This document shows positions 1 through 8,699 of a DNA stretch of 64,000 bases, piece after piece (position 1 is the stretch's first letter; the number at the start of each line of letters is the position of its first letter). The position numbers and the translations under genes were made by a program. Under the pieces are notes generated by a model. It was given only the letters and a program-made list of their open reading frames with translations. It did not search any database and was not told the DNA's origin. The stretch comes from Thalassobaculum litoreum DSM 18839 (GTDB taxonomy: Bacteria; Pseudomonadota; Alphaproteobacteria; Thalassobaculales; Thalassobaculaceae), in assembly GCF_900102465.1 (NCBI RefSeq), contig NZ_FNBW01000001.1:62557-126556 (forward strand). The letters are read 5' to 3'.

Positions 1-2732
1 TGGAGCATGGCGTCGCGCAGTTTCTGGCGGCTCTCCCCCTGCCTGTCGTCGATCTGGGCATAGGCGTTGACGAGATGCAGCAGCTCGCGGTCGGTCGTGG
101 CGCCGTCGAGGCCGCCGATGATGGCGGCGACCCGCTTGCCGGCGCGCATCTCGATCAGCGTGTCGAGCCAGGCGTCGCGGTCCTCTCCGGTGGCCCGGCG
201 CGCCCGGTCCTCGATCCAGTCGAGCGCCTCGGGGCGGGGTCGCGGGCCCCAGAGATAGAACAGCTGGCGCACGCTGTCGCTGTCCGGCGGCGCATCGGCG
301 GCGACCCGGCGGAACAGGCGTTCGGCGGTCGCCCGGTCGCCGGACTCCAGCGCCCGGAAGGCGGCCTCGCGGGTGTAGTCCGCGCCGAAGCGGCCGCTCT
401 GTGCCAGGGCCAGCTCGAAGGCGAGCGCCTTGTCCCGCTGGCCCGCGCGGCGCAGCAGGTCGGCATAGAGATCGGCGAAGGCGCGGCTGCTCTCCGCCCG
501 CGGTGCCACCGCCTTGGCAGCGGCGGCCGGATCCATCTCGGCGAGGCCATAGGCGAGCGACAGGGCGGTCTCGGGATCCCGCGTCTGCGCCAGCCGGTCG
601 GTGGTCCAGGCGATCAGCTCCTGGCGGCGCCCGAGGTCGCGCAGCACGCCCATATAGGCCGGGTCCCATTGCGCCGGCGCGCGCTCGGCCAGGCTGCGGA
701 ACAGCGGGACCGAGGCGTCCCGGTCGGCATCGGCCACGGCATAGACGATGGCCGTCGCCTCCTCGGACGCCGGGTCGACGTCCTGAAGGCTGCTGCGGGC
801 GACCTCGGCAAAGGCCTCGACCCGCCCAAGACGCTTGGCTGCGGCGGCTGCCGTATACCACCAGCCGCCACCTTGGCTCTCCACCAGTGCCAGAAGCTGA
901 TCCCAGGCGGCGGCATCGGCACCGACCTGCAGCAGGTTGTAGACCAGGCCCTCCCGGTCCTCGTCGCTCAGGCCGGGCCGGCCCATCTGTCGGGTCCAGA
1001 GGTCGACCAACTCGTCGGTACGGCCGAGGGCGCCGAGAATGTCGGCATACAGAGGCTCGGCATCCGGATTGTCGGGGATCAGGGGCCGCAGGGCGTCGAG
1101 CGCGGCCTCGGCCTCGCCGTTCTGGAACAGGGCATAGGCCAGGCGTTGGGCGGACTCGTTTCCGGGTTCCAGGGCGGTGAGCCGGCGCGCCGCGGGGACC
1201 GCCGCGTCCCAGGCCTGGCGTCCTTCGGCCAGGAAGTAGATGTCGATCGCCGTCCTCGGATCCAGGGTCGGCTCGCGCTCCAGCCATTCGGCCACCAGGG
1301 TGGTTCGTCCGGTCGCCAGCGCGAGCTGCGCCCAAATCGCCCGCAGACGCGGCGAGCTGCGCTGGGCGAGCAGGGCCGCCACATCCCAGAACCCGTCCTC
1401 CGCCCGGTCCAGGCGGACGTAGAGCTCGGCCAGAAGCAGCGCGCCCTCGACCGGCAGGGCCGGTTCGGCGATGTAGGGGTGCAGCAGGTCGAAGGCCTCG
1501 TCGGCGCGCTCCAGCCGGGCCAGGACGCTGGCCAGCGCCAGCCGCTCGCCCATCGTGGCCGTGCTCCGCGCCAGGGCGAGGTCGGCGAAGCGCCCGGCAG
1601 CGGCCATGTCGCCGCGCCCCATCATGATCTCCGCCCCCAGGATCGGATCGGCGTCGAGGGCATCCGGCCCCAGGGTGGCGAGCATCGCGTCCACGGCGTC
1701 GGCTCGGCCCGCGCGGTGCAGCTCGCCGACCAGCGACAGGGCGATCTCGGAGCCGACCTGTTCCAGGCCGAAATGGGAGAAAGCGTCGAGGGCGAGGGTC
1801 AGCTCGGCGCGCCGGATGGCGAGTTCGACCAGGCTGCCGGCGCTGGCCGGCGGCAGCATGTCCTCCTGCCACCAGCCCTTCAGTTCCGCCCAGGCTTCGT
1901 CGTCCCGGCCGACCGCCCGCAATCCGTTGGCATGCAGCCGGCGCCAGTCCGGATCGCTGGCTTCCAGTTCCCGGTGCGCGTGCAGCAGCCGCAGACCGAG
2001 CTCCGGCGCGTGGCGGTAGAGTGCGGTGTCGGCGAAGGAGACGGCCAGGCTGCCCGGGGCGTCCGGCGTGAGCGTCCGGTCCGCGACATGGACGGCGCGG
2101 TCCCGGTCGCCGAGGTGCAGGGCGAGGTCGAAGAGCTGCAGCTTGTAGGAGGCGCTGAGCGCGTCCGGGGAGGCGTCGAGGAGCCGGGTCAGGCTGTCGG
2201 CCGCGGCCTCATAGGCCCCGGTGGCGATCTGCAGCTCGGCCAGCTCCACCTGGCGATCCACCGGGGCGGAACCGGTCGAGCGCAGCCATTTGAGCGCCGA
2301 GACCTGCTTCTCGGTCCTGCCGGCCTTGTAATAGGCGTCGGCCAGGTCGCCGATCCGCTCCGCCGTCGGTTCGATGGCCGTCAGACGCTCGAGGGTTTGC
2401 AGGTACAGACCGAAACGGCGGTCCTGGCGGTACAGCTCGGCCAGGCGCCGCAGGATGTCCGGCCCGGTGCCGATCGCCTCCTCGTAGCTGCCGACGAGAG
2501 CGATCGCCTGATCGACATCGCCGTTGCGGATGTAGATCTCCAGCAGCCCGGTCACCACCTGGGGCGAGCGATCGCCGGCGGCGATCTGTTCCTCGAAGTA
2601 TCTGCGCGATTCCTCGTACTCGCGGTCGCGCAGCAGCATGGTGCCGAGTTCCTTCTGGCTCGGCAGCAGCAGGAAGCTCAGCGCCAACGCCACGACCACG
2701 ACGAAGGCGGTGATGATCGCGAACTGGCGCAT
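1..2732 (-). CDS. PelB-like TPR membrane protein (partial, runs off left edge)
   Basis: The minus-strand frame starting at 2732 stays open to the window edge (about 910 codons), so the C-terminus is missing. Residues 1-25 form one hydrophobic segment, read as a membrane anchor or uncleaved signal. The rest is Ala/Leu/Glu-rich helical repeat of the TPR type, with recurring units such as LADAYYKAGRTEKQ and LAYALFQNGEAEAALDALRP. In the Pel exopolysaccharide system PelB has an N-terminal membrane segment, a long periplasmic TPR scaffold that binds PelA, and a C-terminal outer-membrane beta-barrel; the barrel would lie outside this window. The ATG overlaps the stop of the upstream deacetylase gene (TGATG), so the two are translationally coupled. 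The PelB assignment rests mainly on context, because TPR sequences are poorly diagnostic. Confidence 0.7.
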   Translation of the reverse strand, partial: MRQFAIITAFVVVVALALSFLLLPSQKELGTMLLRDREYEESRRYFEEQIAAGDRSPQVVTGLLEIYIRNGDVDQAIALVGSYEEAIGTGPDILRRLAELYRQDRRFGLYLQTLERLTAIEPTAERIGDLADAYYKAGRTEKQVSALKWLRSTGSAPVDRQVELAELQIATGAYEAAADSLTRLLDASPDALSASYKLQLFDLALHLGDRDRAVHVADRTLTPDAPGSLAVSFADTALYRHAPELGLRLLHAHRELEASDPDWRRLHANGLRAVGRDDEAWAELKGWWQEDMLPPASAGSLVELAIRRAELTLALDAFSHFGLEQVGSEIALSLVGELHRAGRADAVDAMLATLGPDALDADPILGAEIMMGRGDMAAAGRFADLALARSTATMGERLALASVLARLERADEAFDLLHPYIAEPALPVEGALLLAELYVRLDRAEDGFWDVAALLAQRSSPRLRAIWAQLALATGRTTLVAEWLEREPTLDPRTAIDIYFLAEGRQAWDAAVPAARRLTALEPGNESAQRLAYALFQNGEAEAALDALRPLIPDNPDAEPLYADILGALGRTDELVDLWTRQMGRPGLSDEDREGLVYNLLQVGADAAAWDQLLALVESQGGGWWYTAAAAAKRLGRVEAFAEVARSSLQDVDPASEEATAIVYAVADADRDASVPLFRSLAERAPAQWDPAYMGVLRDLGRRQELIAWTTDRLAQTRDPETALSLAYGLAEMDPAAAAKAVAPRAESSRAFADLYADLLRRAGQRDKALAFELALAQSGRFGADYTREAAFRALESGDRATAERLFRRVAADAPPDSDSVRQLFYLWGPRPRPEALDWIEDRARRATGEDRDAWLDTLIEMRAGKRVAAIIGGLDGATTDRELLHLVNAYAQIDDRQGESRQKLRDAML

Positions 2733-5026
2733 CAGTCGCCGATCCGCTCGATCCGGATCCTGGCTTCGGCCGTCGCCTCGGCGGCGTCACCCGGTGCGAT
2801 CGACAGCCGCCGGTCCCCGTCGATCTCGACGGTCTCGCTCCAGACCGTGTCGCCGTCCTGGCTGACGCGGACCCGCCAGGTGCCGGTCCGGGGCACGATC
2901 CACGTCATCGACAGGGCACCGAATCCCCGGGCCGAGACGGTCGCCGCGTCGCCGTCGACCGTCAGCGCATAGGCCGGCCAGCGGCTGTCGAACAGATAGG
3001 GATGCGGCGCCGGATCCGGGTCGAGCGGGTGGCCGCGGTCGGTGAGGGCCACTACCGGCGCGGCGACCTCCGGATCGAGCGCCACGTACAGGCTGCCATG
3101 GGCCGGACGGGCGCCGAGCACGCCGGAGGAGGCGGCGAAGTCGACCGCCGTGCGGGTCGCGCGGTCGAAGCGCAGGGTCTGCAGCGCGCCGCGTTCCTCC
3201 ACCCGCCAGCGCCGCGGGCCCAGGGGGATCAGCCGGGTGGTATAGAAACCGCCGGCGATCCGGGCGAAGTGGGAGGTGGTGACCGGGGCGATCTCCCGGC
3301 CGCGCATCGACTCATGCACCTGCAGCAGGGCATTGGTCGAGGCCAGCTTCTCCGCCGCGTAGCTGTGATAGTACAGGTTGATCGGCTTGACCCGGATCGG
3401 CAGTCCGGTGTTCCGGATCGTCTGCAGCACATGGCGATAGGCGAAGAACCGGCCGGTCCAGAGATCGGTATAGGTGTTCTCGTTGCTCATCGAGGCGTAG
3501 ATCTGCCGCTCGGCGCCGACGGGGATGCCGATCGGCGCGACGAAACCGTAGGAGCGGTAGTCGCTGTCGAACCGCGTGTCGCCGCCGTTGATATTTGGCA
3601 CGCCGGCCTCGCGGGTCGCCGCCAGGGCCGCCTCGAAGGGCGAGGTGTCCCCCGACCACTGCACCACCTTCACACTCTGGCCGCCGACCTCGGCGATACG
3701 GTCGAGCGACCCGTCGATCTCCAGCTGCAGGTCGAACGGTTCGGCGAAGAATGCCCGGGGCAGGCTGTACTTGCCGATATCCAGCTTGGTCTCGTCGACG
3801 CCGGCGGCGTCCTGCTCGTCCGCAAGCCGGGCATAGCCCGCGTGGATATCGTGATCGGTGCCGTTCCGCCGCACGATCTCCTGCTCGACCGCCCGATCAT
3901 AGTGCTCGAAGAAGGCCCAGCGGAACGGGTGGCTGTAGGTGTGGGAGCCGGCCTCCACATGCGGCAGCTCGAAGAACGCCCGGGTGACGCGCCGGGCTTC
4001 GGTATCGTCGACCCAGTCCGGGTCGAGCTCGGCAGCGATCGGCGCGATCGTGACGGGCAGGTCGGGGAAGCGTTCGACCACCCGTTCCAGCAGCACGCGG
4101 GCGGCACTGGCGGGCTCGTCGTCGATCTTCACCTCGGAGATGCTGCGCCAGCCGTCGCCATCGACGTGACCGTAGTAAATCCGGCGGCCGGCGAGGGTGG
4201 TGGTATCCGGCTTCGGCAGGTCGTCCGTGGCGAAGGCCAGCCGAAAGAACGCGAAGGGATCGACCAGCCACCGGCGGATATTGGATGGCGGGTCCATCTC
4301 GGCCGCGAAGAAAGGGGCGACGAAGCCGCCATTGGGGCCGGTGACGATCAGGTCGCCATGGACCGGCTCGGGACCGGTCGATTCCAGGGTCAGGTGCGAT
4401 GTGACCCGCGGGTCGACGATGGTGTATTCCGAGAACGGTGGCGGCAGCGGCGGGGTGTGCTCGAAGCCCCAGATGTTCCGGTCCCGGACCCGGTAGGCGG
4501 TGCCGGCGGTATAGGACGCGTAGCCCTCGCCCATATGCACGCCCAGATGTTCCATCAGCCGGTTGATGCGCCGCCTCGGCAGGGGACCGGTCTCCGGGTC
4601 GGCGGACACGCCCAGCTCGCCGAAAACCACCAGCTTCTTGCCCAGGTCGACGGCCCGCTCGTACCAGGTCAGCAGGCGTTCGGCACCGGGCCGGGAGGTT
4701 GCCGCCAGCCAGGTGAAGACCCCGCGCACGTCGGGACGACCGGTCAGATCGGGCAGGGGCCGGTCGGCGCGATAGTACTCCACGACCAGGCCGAGCTGCT
4801 CCAGCGGCATGGTCGCCATGACGTGGCTGCGGGTATCGCGCAGGCGGAAGTCGGAACCGCCCTCGACCAGGGCGATGACGGTACGGGGGACCGGGACATG
4901 CTCGGCCTGCGGTGCGGGCTGAATATCCGCCTGCGGCGCGGGCCGGGTGTCTGTCTGCGCGTGGATCGGGGCCGGCAGCAACCACCCGCAGATCAGGGCG
5001 ATGACCAGGCCGAAGCGGTGCACCAT
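2732..5026 (-). CDS. PelA-like polysaccharide deacetylase
   Basis: A 764-aa exported protein; residues 1-23 are a Sec-type signal ending AQ. Residues about 45-275 resemble the middle domain of PelA. The deacetylase domain follows, with a NodB-like metal-site motif YGHVDGDG (285-292, D289) and the histidine motif SHTYSHP (361-367, H362 and H366). Later conserved-looking segments include GGDTRFD (481-487) and LYYHSYA (551-557), and a beta-rich C-terminus. PelA deacetylates the GalNAc-rich Pel polymer in the periplasm. Here the GH114 hydrolase, normally the N-terminal domain of PelA, is a separate upstream gene, and the two genes overlap by one base at 5026. The gene is probably co-transcribed with both neighbours. 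It could instead act on another polysaccharide, but the domain order and neighbours favour a Pel-type role. Confidence 0.72.
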   Translation of the reverse strand: MVHRFGLVIALICGWLLPAPIHAQTDTRPAPQADIQPAPQAEHVPVPRTVIALVEGGSDFRLRDTRSHVMATMPLEQLGLVVEYYRADRPLPDLTGRPDVRGVFTWLAATSRPGAERLLTWYERAVDLGKKLVVFGELGVSADPETGPLPRRRINRLMEHLGVHMGEGYASYTAGTAYRVRDRNIWGFEHTPPLPPPFSEYTIVDPRVTSHLTLESTGPEPVHGDLIVTGPNGGFVAPFFAAEMDPPSNIRRWLVDPFAFFRLAFATDDLPKPDTTTLAGRRIYYGHVDGDGWRSISEVKIDDEPASAARVLLERVVERFPDLPVTIAPIAAELDPDWVDDTEARRVTRAFFELPHVEAGSHTYSHPFRWAFFEHYDRAVEQEIVRRNGTDHDIHAGYARLADEQDAAGVDETKLDIGKYSLPRAFFAEPFDLQLEIDGSLDRIAEVGGQSVKVVQWSGDTSPFEAALAATREAGVPNINGGDTRFDSDYRSYGFVAPIGIPVGAERQIYASMSNENTYTDLWTGRFFAYRHVLQTIRNTGLPIRVKPINLYYHSYAAEKLASTNALLQVHESMRGREIAPVTTSHFARIAGGFYTTRLIPLGPRRWRVEERGALQTLRFDRATRTAVDFAASSGVLGARPAHGSLYVALDPEVAAPVVALTDRGHPLDPDPAPHPYLFDSRWPAYALTVDGDAATVSARGFGALSMTWIVPRTGTWRVRVSQDGDTVWSETVEIDGDRRLSIAPGDAAEATAEARIRIERIGD

Positions 5027-5892
5027 CAGCCGGTCGGTTCCGGCACGATGCGGTCGAGATCTATCGTCGCGACATAGGGCGAGAAGCCGTTTTCGCGCTG
5101 GACGCGGTAGATCTCGGCGATGGTCCGGGTGTCGGCCGGATCCCAGTAGTCGAGGCTCAGGACGCTGAGATCGGGGTTCTTTCGCTGCGCCTGCTGCAGG
5201 ATTTCGACCTGCTCTCGATAGAGTGGGTCGGGAACTTTCTGATAGGTTTTGGTAGAAAAATCATAGTCGGCATACACCGACTCGCCCAGGACATGGTCGA
5301 TATCGAACGCCACCTGGTCGAGCAATTCATAGCCCCGGTTCAGGATGATCGGCACCTCGGGCCAGTGCAGCTTCAGGGCCTTGATCAGCCGTGCAGAGGC
5401 CTTTGTCATGCCGGCATTCGCCACCGGATCGCGCCGTTCAAGCTCGATCGGATTGTCCAGCGTATCGAGGAAAAGACCCTGGAATCCGCGCCGCAGAATT
5501 GCCGGCACCATCTCCTCGATCACCAGAGCGACCCAGCGGGTATCGCGCACATCGATGAAATAGCTGCCTTCCCAGTTCGGGTTCTCCTCGCCGAGAATTC
5601 CCCAGTCCTGCAGCCGGGCGAACACGTCGCGCTGCCGGTTCATCTCACCCAGGCTGATGTATCCGAACACCGTTTTGCCGGCATCGATGAGCGGCTCGAG
5701 CGGCGGATGCGCCGTGCGATCGAAGATCAGCAGGTCGTACGGGAGCAGCGTTTCGAACGCTGCCTCCTCTGCGTAAAAGACAGTCCATTGATAGGGGTTC
5801 TCATCGCTTCGAGAGCGCGCAAACGCCTGTTTTCCCCGGGCGCTAAGGGCCCCGAGAGCGAGAGAGGCTATCATTTGACGTCGAGTGAGCAT
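5026..5892 (-). CDS. GH114 (endo-alpha-1,4-polygalactosaminidase-like) exported glycoside hydrolase
   Basis: A 288-aa protein matching the hydrolase module of PelA (GH114, TIM-barrel). Recognisable strand-end motifs are GYISLGE (77-83), GLFLDTLD (139-146), LNRGYEL (184-190), ESVYADYDF (204-212) and SLDYWDP (246-252). Acidic residues D143, D146 and E204 are candidate active-site groups. The N-terminus begins LTRRQM followed by a hydrophobic stretch, so export by Tat or Sec is likely. In Pel systems this domain cleaves partially deacetylated alpha-1,4-GalNAc polymer and shapes secreted versus cell-bound Pel. It is the first gene of the minus-strand operon and is divergent from a diguanylate cyclase across a 113-bp AT-richer gap that probably carries both promoters. 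Confidence 0.75.
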   Translation of the reverse strand: MLTRRQMIASLALGALSARGKQAFARSRSDENPYQWTVFYAEEAAFETLLPYDLLIFDRTAHPPLEPLIDAGKTVFGYISLGEMNRQRDVFARLQDWGILGEENPNWEGSYFIDVRDTRWVALVIEEMVPAILRRGFQGLFLDTLDNPIELERRDPVANAGMTKASARLIKALKLHWPEVPIILNRGYELLDQVAFDIDHVLGESVYADYDFSTKTYQKVPDPLYREQVEILQQAQRKNPDLSVLSLDYWDPADTRTIAEIYRVQRENGFSPYVATIDLDRIVPEPTG

Positions 5893-6005
5893 GAAAATTT
5901 ACGGTGTTTTAGGGTTTATATCAAAGTATGTGCCAGGCGGCAGCTTCCATATGTCGCCTCCGCCGCACGCCAGCGCAATCGGCAGACCAGGAGACCGACG
6001 ACCCG

Positions 6006-7670
6006 ATGACCCTCAAGGGCCAGATCATAGGCGCCACCCTCGGTCTGGCGATCGCCGTCGCCGCGGCCCTTGCGCTTGTGGTCGGCGATCTCGTGACAGA
6101 CCAGATCCGGGAACGTATCGGCGTCAGCCTGAGCGACCTTTCCACCGAGATGGCCGATCGCCTGAGCCGAGAAATGGCCGTGCGAATTGCCGAAGTCAAC
6201 GTATTGGCAGGTCTGCCGGCGCTCGGAGACGTTCAGGACGTGACGCAGACGCGGTCGGTGATCGAGCATCTGCAGACATCGGTCCCCGAGTTCTCCTGGA
6301 TCGGTGTACTCGACACCGGCGGCACGGTGGTAGCCGCGACCGACCGGGTCCTGGAAGGCGTCAATATCAGCCACAGACCGGTCTTCATCGAAGGCATCAA
6401 GGAGCGGTTCGTCGGCGACGTCCACGACGCCGTACTGCTGGCGTCGCTGATCGAAAATCCGACCGGCGAGCCGATGAAGTTCGTCGACATCGCCATGCCG
6501 ATCTATGGCCCGGACGGCGAAACGGCCGGTGTCCTCGCCACCCACCTGAGCTGGAGCTGGGTGAGATCGGTCGAGCAGGCACTGCTCAGTGGGGCGGCCA
6601 GCCGCCGTGACGTGGACCTGTTCGTGGTATCCGCGGATGGGACCGTTCTCCTCGGTCCCGATCTGAGTCTTCTCGGTCAGTCCCTGGCGTTTCCGGCGAT
6701 CACCGAAGCGATGGCCGGACGGACCGGCTGGGCGATCGAGACCTGGGCCGATGGCGAGGACTACCTGACCGGGTTCACGGAAGTACGGGGTCATGGGCGG
6801 TTCGAAGGGTTCGGCTGGGTGGTGCTGGCCCGCAGCCCGGTGGCCGTCGCCTTTCAGCCGATCACCGATCTGGCCACGCGGATCGCGGCGATCGGGCTGG
6901 TCTTCGCCGCCCTCGCCGCCGCCCTGGGCTGGGTCATCTCCAGCCGCATCGCCGGTCCGGTAAAGGCCCTTTCCCGGGCCGCGCACGCCCTGCGGCAGGA
7001 TCAGACGGCGGCCTTTCCGAAGATCCGCGGCCCCCGCGAGATCGAAGTGCTCTCCGAAGCGTTCGCGGATCTGGTCGGGTCCCTGATCGCCAAGCAGACG
7101 GACCTGGACGCCGTGACCGACCAGGCCTTCAACGACCCGCTGACCGACCTCGGAAACCGGGCGTCCCTGGAAAAATTCATTGCCTTGCGGCAGCACTCCG
7201 AGGGGGCCTATGCCGTCCTGGCGATCGATCTCGATGGGTTCAAGCAGGTGAACGACAATCACGGCCACGATGCCGGCGATGTCGTCCTGCAGGAGGTCGC
7301 CGGTCGCCTGCGCGGGTGCATGCGGGCGGGCGATTTTCTCGTCCGCAGCGGGGGTGACGAATTCCTGGCCTTCCTGGTCATGGCGGAGTCCTCGATCGAC
7401 AGCCCGATCCGCCGGGTCGCCGCGCGGATCGTTGACCAGATATCGGAGCCGTTCCAGGTGTCCAGGAGCGACGGCCGCAAACCGCTGGCCCTGCGGATCG
7501 GCGCCAGCGTCGGTATCGGCTTCTATCCGCGCGATGGGGCGGGTCTGTCCCAGGTGATCACGCTGGCGGACAAGGCCCTGTATCGGGCGAAGCGGGACGG
7601 AAAGAACCAGGTCCGGGTGCATGGCGATGGCGCAGCCGCCACTGCGAAAGCCGCCGCGGCCCCGCTCTGA
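6006..7670 (+). CDS. Membrane diguanylate cyclase (Cache-HAMP-GGDEF)
   Basis: 554 aa from the ATG at 6006, chosen because a clean transmembrane helix (about 6-28) starts there and AGGAG lies upstream; an in-frame start at 5928 would add an implausible Arg/Cys-rich extension. A periplasmic Cache-like sensor spans about 30-285, a second helix about 290-312, and HAMP about 313-365. The GGDEF domain has DPLTDLGNR (377-385), an intact GGDEF (449-453) and an RAGD product-inhibition site (440-443) exactly five residues upstream. It should therefore be an active, feedback-inhibited producer of c-di-GMP. It is divergent from the Pel-like operon; Pel synthesis in characterised bacteria is activated by c-di-GMP through PelD, so a local signalling role is a reasonable inference. 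No EAL domain is present. Confidence 0.88.
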   Translation: MTLKGQIIGATLGLAIAVAAALALVVGDLVTDQIRERIGVSLSDLSTEMADRLSREMAVRIAEVNVLAGLPALGDVQDVTQTRSVIEHLQTSVPEFSWIGVLDTGGTVVAATDRVLEGVNISHRPVFIEGIKERFVGDVHDAVLLASLIENPTGEPMKFVDIAMPIYGPDGETAGVLATHLSWSWVRSVEQALLSGAASRRDVDLFVVSADGTVLLGPDLSLLGQSLAFPAITEAMAGRTGWAIETWADGEDYLTGFTEVRGHGRFEGFGWVVLARSPVAVAFQPITDLATRIAAIGLVFAALAAALGWVISSRIAGPVKALSRAAHALRQDQTAAFPKIRGPREIEVLSEAFADLVGSLIAKQTDLDAVTDQAFNDPLTDLGNRASLEKFIALRQHSEGAYAVLAIDLDGFKQVNDNHGHDAGDVVLQEVAGRLRGCMRAGDFLVRSGGDEFLAFLVMAESSIDSPIRRVAARIVDQISEPFQVSRSDGRKPLALRIGASVGIGFYPRDGAGLSQVITLADKALYRAKRDGKNQVRVHGDGAAATAKAAAAPL

Positions 7671-8003
7671 GGTCCGTCGCGACACTGTCCGAAGAGCTGC
7701 TCCGGGAGGCAGAGCCTTGGCGCGCATTTGGTTCGCCTCCAGTCGCGCTCCCGTCTCGATACCCTGATTTCTCTGCTTTTTCCGTGCGCTAGAGACGGCC
7801 GTCCGCGCGCTCAGTCGGCGGATCCCCGTATCCGTCGGTCGATCCCTCTGTATCGGCGTCTGACGGGCCCCGTTGCCGGATGCACTCAAACGGTGTTTCG
7901 ATACCGCGGGATGAGTTAACTTTGTATGCATCTCGGCGGCCTGGGATTTCTCGGGACCGCCATCTGGTGCTATTGCCGACGCAATGGGGAGCTGGTGGGG
8001 GCC

Positions 8004-8693
8004 ATGAACGCGCGCGCCGTCAAGCTGAAGAAAGCCTATCTGTTCAGCGATCTCGACGATGTCGTGCTCGATCGGATCGCCGATCTGTGCGACTGGCGCC
8101 GATACCAGAAGGGCCGCCAGATCGTCGGCGAGCAGGATATGACCAACGTGGTGTACATCCTCACCGCAGGTAAGGTGCGGGCCAAGCGCTTCTCGACCAG
8201 CGGCAAGGAAGTCTCGTACCGCGACCTCGACGAGGGGGCCACGTTCGGCGAGTACTCGGCGATCGACGCCCGGCCACGCTCGGCGACCGTCGTGGCGCTC
8301 ACCGATTGCGAGACCGCGGTCCTCGGCCAGTCGGAATTCCTGACACTGATCCAGGAGCATCCGGCCGTCGCCATGCGCTTCATCAAGGAACTGGTGCAGC
8401 AGGTCCGCAGCCTGAGCGACCGGGTGTTCGAGTTCAGTACCCTGGCGGTGAACAACCGCATCCACGCCGAATTGGTGCGCATGGCGGGCGACGCACCGGA
8501 AGAGGCGGGCGGCGTTCGCCGGATCAAGAGCCCGCCGACCCATCTGGAAATCGCCAACCGGATCAGCACCCACCGCGAGGCGGTCTCGCGCGAGCTCGCC
8601 TATCTGGAGAGCGAGGGACTGATCAAGAAATCCCGTCAGGTTCTCGAGATTCTGGATATCGAGCGGCTGCGGGCGATGATCACCAACATCTGA
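8004..8693 (+). CDS. Crp/Fnr-family transcriptional regulator
   Basis: 229 aa from the ATG at 8004, preceded by a G-rich GGTGGGG ribosome site; an upstream in-frame ATG at 7926 would add 26 residues unlike the family. The N-terminal half (about 8-125) is a cyclic-nucleotide-binding beta-roll with an EYSAIDARPRSATVVAL segment. A dimerisation helix follows, and the C-terminal winged HTH contains THLEIANRISTHREAVSREL (about 174-193), typical of the family. Cysteines are few and not arranged as in oxygen-sensing FNR, so cAMP or another ligand is more likely than an Fe-S cluster. It may respond to the class III cyclase encoded at 13.3-16.3 kb, but that is speculation. It lies convergent to the metzincin gene, six bases apart. 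Confidence 0.88.
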   Translation: MNARAVKLKKAYLFSDLDDVVLDRIADLCDWRRYQKGRQIVGEQDMTNVVYILTAGKVRAKRFSTSGKEVSYRDLDEGATFGEYSAIDARPRSATVVALTDCETAVLGQSEFLTLIQEHPAVAMRFIKELVQQVRSLSDRVFEFSTLAVNNRIHAELVRMAGDAPEEAGGVRRIKSPPTHLEIANRISTHREAVSRELAYLESEGLIKKSRQVLEILDIERLRAMITNI

Positions 8694-8699
8694 CCGGCG

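Noticed and set aside
75-2972. Very long open frame on the plus strand opposite the PelB-like and deacetylase genes
   Set aside because: Pro/Gly/Arg/Gln-rich translation with no domain, antisense to a protein with signal anchor and TPR pattern; a GC-rich shadow.
7671-8003. Possible small gene or regulatory RNA between the GGDEF and Crp/Fnr genes
   Set aside because: Short frames here lack ribosome sites and I see no hairpin, terminator or FNR/CRP palindrome; 333 bp with nothing I can support.
5916-8573. 885-codon minus-strand frame opposite the GGDEF and Crp/Fnr genes
   Set aside because: No recognisable motif; the plus strand encodes intact GGDEF and HTH domains.
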